Positions 6,339-8,895 of a stretch of DNA of 8,895 bases are shown here, piece after piece. Location of the stretch: assembly GCA_002713705.1 (NCBI GenBank), contig PAUJ01000035.1:39208-48102 (forward strand). Direction: 5' to 3'. Under the pieces are notes generated by a model. The model saw only the letters and a list, made by a program, of their open reading frames with translations. It searched no databases and was not told where the DNA came from. The DNA is from Flavobacteriaceae bacterium (lineage in GTDB: Bacteria > Bacteroidota > Bacteroidia > Flavobacteriales > Flavobacteriaceae). Numbering within the stretch: the stretch's first letter is position 1; each line of letters begins with the position of its first letter. The translations under genes and the position numbers were made by a program.

Positions 6339-7622
6339 CTAATTAGTTTTATTTAAATAATCTAATGTTAATTGGCAAAATACCTTCACACCTAGTAACA
6401 TACTGCTGTCATCAATTAAAAAATCTGGAGTATGATGAGGAAAAGATTCTTTATTTCCAGGAGTCATTCCTCCTAAGAAAAAATAAAATCCAGGTACTAC
6501 TTCTTGAAAATAAGAAAAGTCTTCACCACCTGTAGTAGCCTTTACAAGATGCACATTATCTTTACCTGCCACAGCTTCTAAACTAGGGAGCATTTGTTCT
6601 GTTAACTCTAAATCATTAAACGTTATTACGGTATTGCTCTGCCATGTTATAGTTGCAGTACCTCCATAAGCTGCCGCTATATCTCTAGACATTTCATTCA
6701 TACGACGTATGATTTTTTCTCTCATATCTGAATCAAGAGTTCTTACGGTACCCACTAGCTCTGCACTTTCAGGTATGATATTAAATCGAACACCACTTGT
6801 AATTTTTCCAACAGTAATTACTGCTGCTTCGTTTGTTAAGTCAGATTCACGACTAATAATACTTTGAAAGCCATCAATTATTTTAGCTGAAATATAAATA
6901 GGATCTACACCGCCCCATGGTCTTGAACCGTGAGTTTGCTTTCCTTTAACATTTACTGTAAATTGTTCTACTGCAGCCATAGTACCTCCTGGCTTGTAGT
7001 TAATAGTTCCGACTGGTGTGCCAGAACCAATATGCAAACCAAAGATGGCATCCACATCGGGATTTTTCAAAACACCTTCTTTAATCATTAATGATGCTCC
7101 AGCCTCTTCACCTGGAGGAGGTCCTTCCTCAGCAGGTTGGAAAATAAATTTTACCGTTCCATGAAGCAAATATTTATGCTTAGAAAGTACTTCAGCAACC
7201 CCCATTAAGATAGCAATGTGAGTATCATGACCGCAAGCATGCATTACACCAGTTTCTTGTCCTAAAAAAGTAGTAGTGACCTTACTTTTAAATGGTAAAT
7301 CATTTCGTTCTGTTACTGGAAGCGCATCAATATCTGCTCTTAACGCTATAACTTTTCCAGGAAAATCACCTTTTAAAATTCCGACCACTCCAGTATGAGC
7401 AACGTTTTCCGTCACATCAAAACCGAGATTTTTTAAATGTTCAGCTATTTTTTTACCCGTATTAAATTCTCTATTAGACAATTCCGGGTTTTCGTGAAAA
7501 TAATGACGCCAATCAATAACTTTTCCTTCAATACTATTAATGTCGTTTAATAAGCTTTGGTCCATTTGAGCAAATATTGTTGCTGAACAAAACAATAATA
7601 AAAGTAGTTTTTGAAACTTCAT
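6339..7622 (-). CDS. Exported M20 family amidohydrolase (N-acyl amino acid / peptide hydrolase)
   Basis: This is an M20D-type metal-dependent amidohydrolase, the group that includes hippurate, N-acyl-amino-acid and IAA-amino-acid hydrolases; the exact substrate cannot be told from sequence. Family features in order: RADIDALPVTE (95-105), HACGHDTH with likely metal ligands C130 and H132, PAEEG with E165 as probable general base and E166 as ligand, GLHIG with H197, an inserted dimerisation or lid domain (about 215-330) carrying HGSRPWGGVDP, GGEDFSYF (365-372), and HHTPDF with H397 as the last ligand. All expected residues are present and 427 residues is a normal length once the export signal is added. 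A short signal peptide (about residues 1-19, ending TIFAQ) indicates export, probably to the periplasm; there is no T9SS tail. The gene appears monocistronic, divergent from the UvrD-like gene across 218 bases. No promoter with both boxes is evident upstream of it. Confidence 0.92.
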   Translation of the reverse strand: MKFQKLLLLLFCSATIFAQMDQSLLNDINSIEGKVIDWRHYFHENPELSNREFNTGKKIAEHLKNLGFDVTENVAHTGVVGILKGDFPGKVIALRADIDALPVTERNDLPFKSKVTTTFLGQETGVMHACGHDTHIAILMGVAEVLSKHKYLLHGTVKFIFQPAEEGPPPGEEAGASLMIKEGVLKNPDVDAIFGLHIGSGTPVGTINYKPGGTMAAVEQFTVNVKGKQTHGSRPWGGVDPIYISAKIIDGFQSIISRESDLTNEAAVITVGKITSGVRFNIIPESAELVGTVRTLDSDMREKIIRRMNEMSRDIAAAYGGTATITWQSNTVITFNDLELTEQMLPSLEAVAGKDNVHLVKATTGGEDFSYFQEVVPGFYFFLGGMTPGNKESFPHHTPDFLIDDSSMLLGVKVFCQLTLDYLNKTN

Positions 7623-7840
7623 GCTGGCGGTTTTTATAATTTAGCTAAAGGTATTTAATTAAAATGAACTTTTATATGTATTTACAGCGTTAATTATTAT
7701 GCTCAACGAAAAAAACAGTTTAAAAAGATAGTAGTTTTTTAAGAATAATTGTTTGTAAAAAATATAAAAACCATAAAAATATTCTTTATATTTTCTTTAA
7801 TTTCACATCGAATTTTTTCTGAAAATAAGATCAAAAAATA

Positions 7841-8895
7841 GTGCAAGAATATTTAAAACAACTCAATGAGGCTCAATTAGCTCCTGTTCTGCAAAAGGAA
7901 GGAGCAATGATTGTTATTGCAGGTGCTGGCTCTGGTAAAACAAGGGTTTTGACATTTAGAATTGCTTACTTAATGTCACAAGGTGTCGATGCTTTTAATA
8001 TTTTGTCTTTAACTTTTACCAATAAAGCAGCACGAGAAATGAAAACTCGTATTTCTAGAATAGTCGGTAATAGTGAAGCTAAAAATTTATGGATGGGAAC
8101 CTTCCATAGTGTGTTTGCTAAAATACTTCGATTTGAAGCAGATAAATTAGGCTATCCTACAAACTTTACTATTTATGATACTCAAGACTCGCAGAGTGTG
8201 ATAAGAGCAGTTATAAAAGAAATGCACTTGGATAAAGATATTTATAAATACAAGCAAGTTTATTCTAGAATTTCATCTTATAAAAATAGCTTAATAACTG
8301 TAAAAGCATATTTTAATAATCCAGATTTAATGGAAGCTGATGCCATGGCAAAAGTTCCAAGAATGGGAGATATATATAAATCATATGTAGATAAATGTTT
8401 TAAAGCAGGAGCTATGGACTTTGATGATTTGTTGTTGAAAACCAATGAGTTGTTAACAAGGTTTCCAGAAGTATTGGCAAAATATCAAAATCGATTTCGT
8501 TATGTATTAGTTGATGAGTATCAGGATACCAACCATAGCCAATACCTAATTATAAAAGCGTTAAGCGATCGATTTCAAAATATTTGTGTAGTAGGAGATG
8601 ATGCTCAAAGCATCTATGCTTTTAGAGGCGCAAATATTAATAATATTTTAAATTTTCAAAAAGATTATGATGCTGTTAAAGTATTTAGATTAGAGCAAAA
8701 CTATCGATCTACAAAAAATATAGTAAATGCTGCTAATAGCATCATTGAAAAGAATAAATCACGATTGGATAAAATTGTTTGGACTGCTAATGATGAAGGT
8801 TCTAAAATATTGGTTAATCGAAGCATGACCGATGGTGATGAGGGCAGGTTTGTAGCTAATACCATTTTTGAGATTAAAATGAATCATCAACTTCT
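7841..8895 (+). CDS. uvrD: UvrD/PcrA-type superfamily 1 DNA helicase, N-terminal part (partial)
   Basis: UvrD/PcrA helicases unwind DNA 3' to 5' in nucleotide excision repair, mismatch repair and removal of blocked replication or transcription complexes. The visible 351 codons carry the Q-motif region LNEAQLAPVL (8-17), Walker A GAGSGKT (28-34, K33), motif Ia LTFTNKAAREM (57-67), motif Ib GTFHS (86-90), motif II VDEYQDT (224-230), motif III VVGDDAQSIYAFRGA (250-264) and motif IV LEQNYRS (284-290). Full members are about 750-780 residues, so the rest of domain 2 and the C-terminus are off the right edge. The start is GTG 7841: an in-frame TAA at 7826 rules out anything further upstream, and the first ATG lies inside the sequence needed before Walker A. 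No clear promoter with both boxes is seen in the 218-base region shared with the divergent M20 gene. Confidence 0.94.
   Translation, partial: MQEYLKQLNEAQLAPVLQKEGAMIVIAGAGSGKTRVLTFRIAYLMSQGVDAFNILSLTFTNKAAREMKTRISRIVGNSEAKNLWMGTFHSVFAKILRFEADKLGYPTNFTIYDTQDSQSVIRAVIKEMHLDKDIYKYKQVYSRISSYKNSLITVKAYFNNPDLMEADAMAKVPRMGDIYKSYVDKCFKAGAMDFDDLLLKTNELLTRFPEVLAKYQNRFRYVLVDEYQDTNHSQYLIIKALSDRFQNICVVGDDAQSIYAFRGANINNILNFQKDYDAVKVFRLEQNYRSTKNIVNAANSIIEKNKSRLDKIVWTANDEGSKILVNRSMTDGDEGRFVANTIFEIKMNHQL

Noticed and set aside
6337..6348. Perfect palindrome AACTAATTAGTT over the M20 stop codon
   Set aside because: It is only AT-rich half-sites of 6 bases without a loop, easily met by chance in this base composition, and lacks terminator form.
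1..8895. Mobile element, prophage, CRISPR array, tRNA or rRNA
   Set aside because: No transposase or integrase, no terminal inverted repeats with target duplications, no regularly spaced repeats, and no tRNA- or rRNA-like stretch was seen.

Overview
The window is AT-rich chromosomal DNA from a member of the Bacteroidota, most likely family Flavobacteriaceae. The evidence is a type IX secretion (T9SS) C-terminal sorting domain on a secreted enzyme, promoter boxes of the Bacteroidota form TAnnTTTG, weak or absent Shine-Dalgarno sequences, and protein sequences resembling flavobacterial RecG, UvrD/PcrA, M1 and M20 families. The genus cannot be read from the sequence alone.

Layout: (1) 1-665, minus strand: N-terminal part of the RecG helicase, running off the left edge. 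(2) 760-2340, plus: a secreted PNGase F-type peptide:N-glycosidase with an extra N-terminal domain and a T9SS tail, closed by a strong intrinsic terminator (2362-2399). (3) 2404-4515 and 4533-5438, plus: a likely two-gene operon of an exported M1 aminopeptidase and a cytosolic patatin-like phospholipase. (4) 5435-5959, minus: a small membrane-anchored protein of unknown function, convergent with the patatin gene and sharing TTAA at the two stop codons; it has the best promoter in the window. (5) 5960-6338: a gap with no gene, holding a G+C-rich island that folds into two hairpins plus a third AT-rich hairpin. (6) 6339-7622, minus: an exported M20 amidohydrolase. (7) 7841-8895, plus: N-terminal part of a UvrD/PcrA helicase, starting at GTG and running off the right edge.

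The functional theme is breakdown of external protein and glycoprotein. A T9SS-delivered deglycosylase, an exported aminopeptidase and an exported amidohydrolase would fit a protein-scavenging flavobacterium, although only the aminopeptidase and patatin genes look co-transcribed. The two helicases are ordinary chromosomal repair genes at the edges. I see no insertion sequence, phage, CRISPR array, tRNA or rRNA, and no convincing new multi-gene system. The most unusual items are the altered active site and disulfide pattern of the PNGase F homolog, and the structured G+C island in the 5960-6338 gap.
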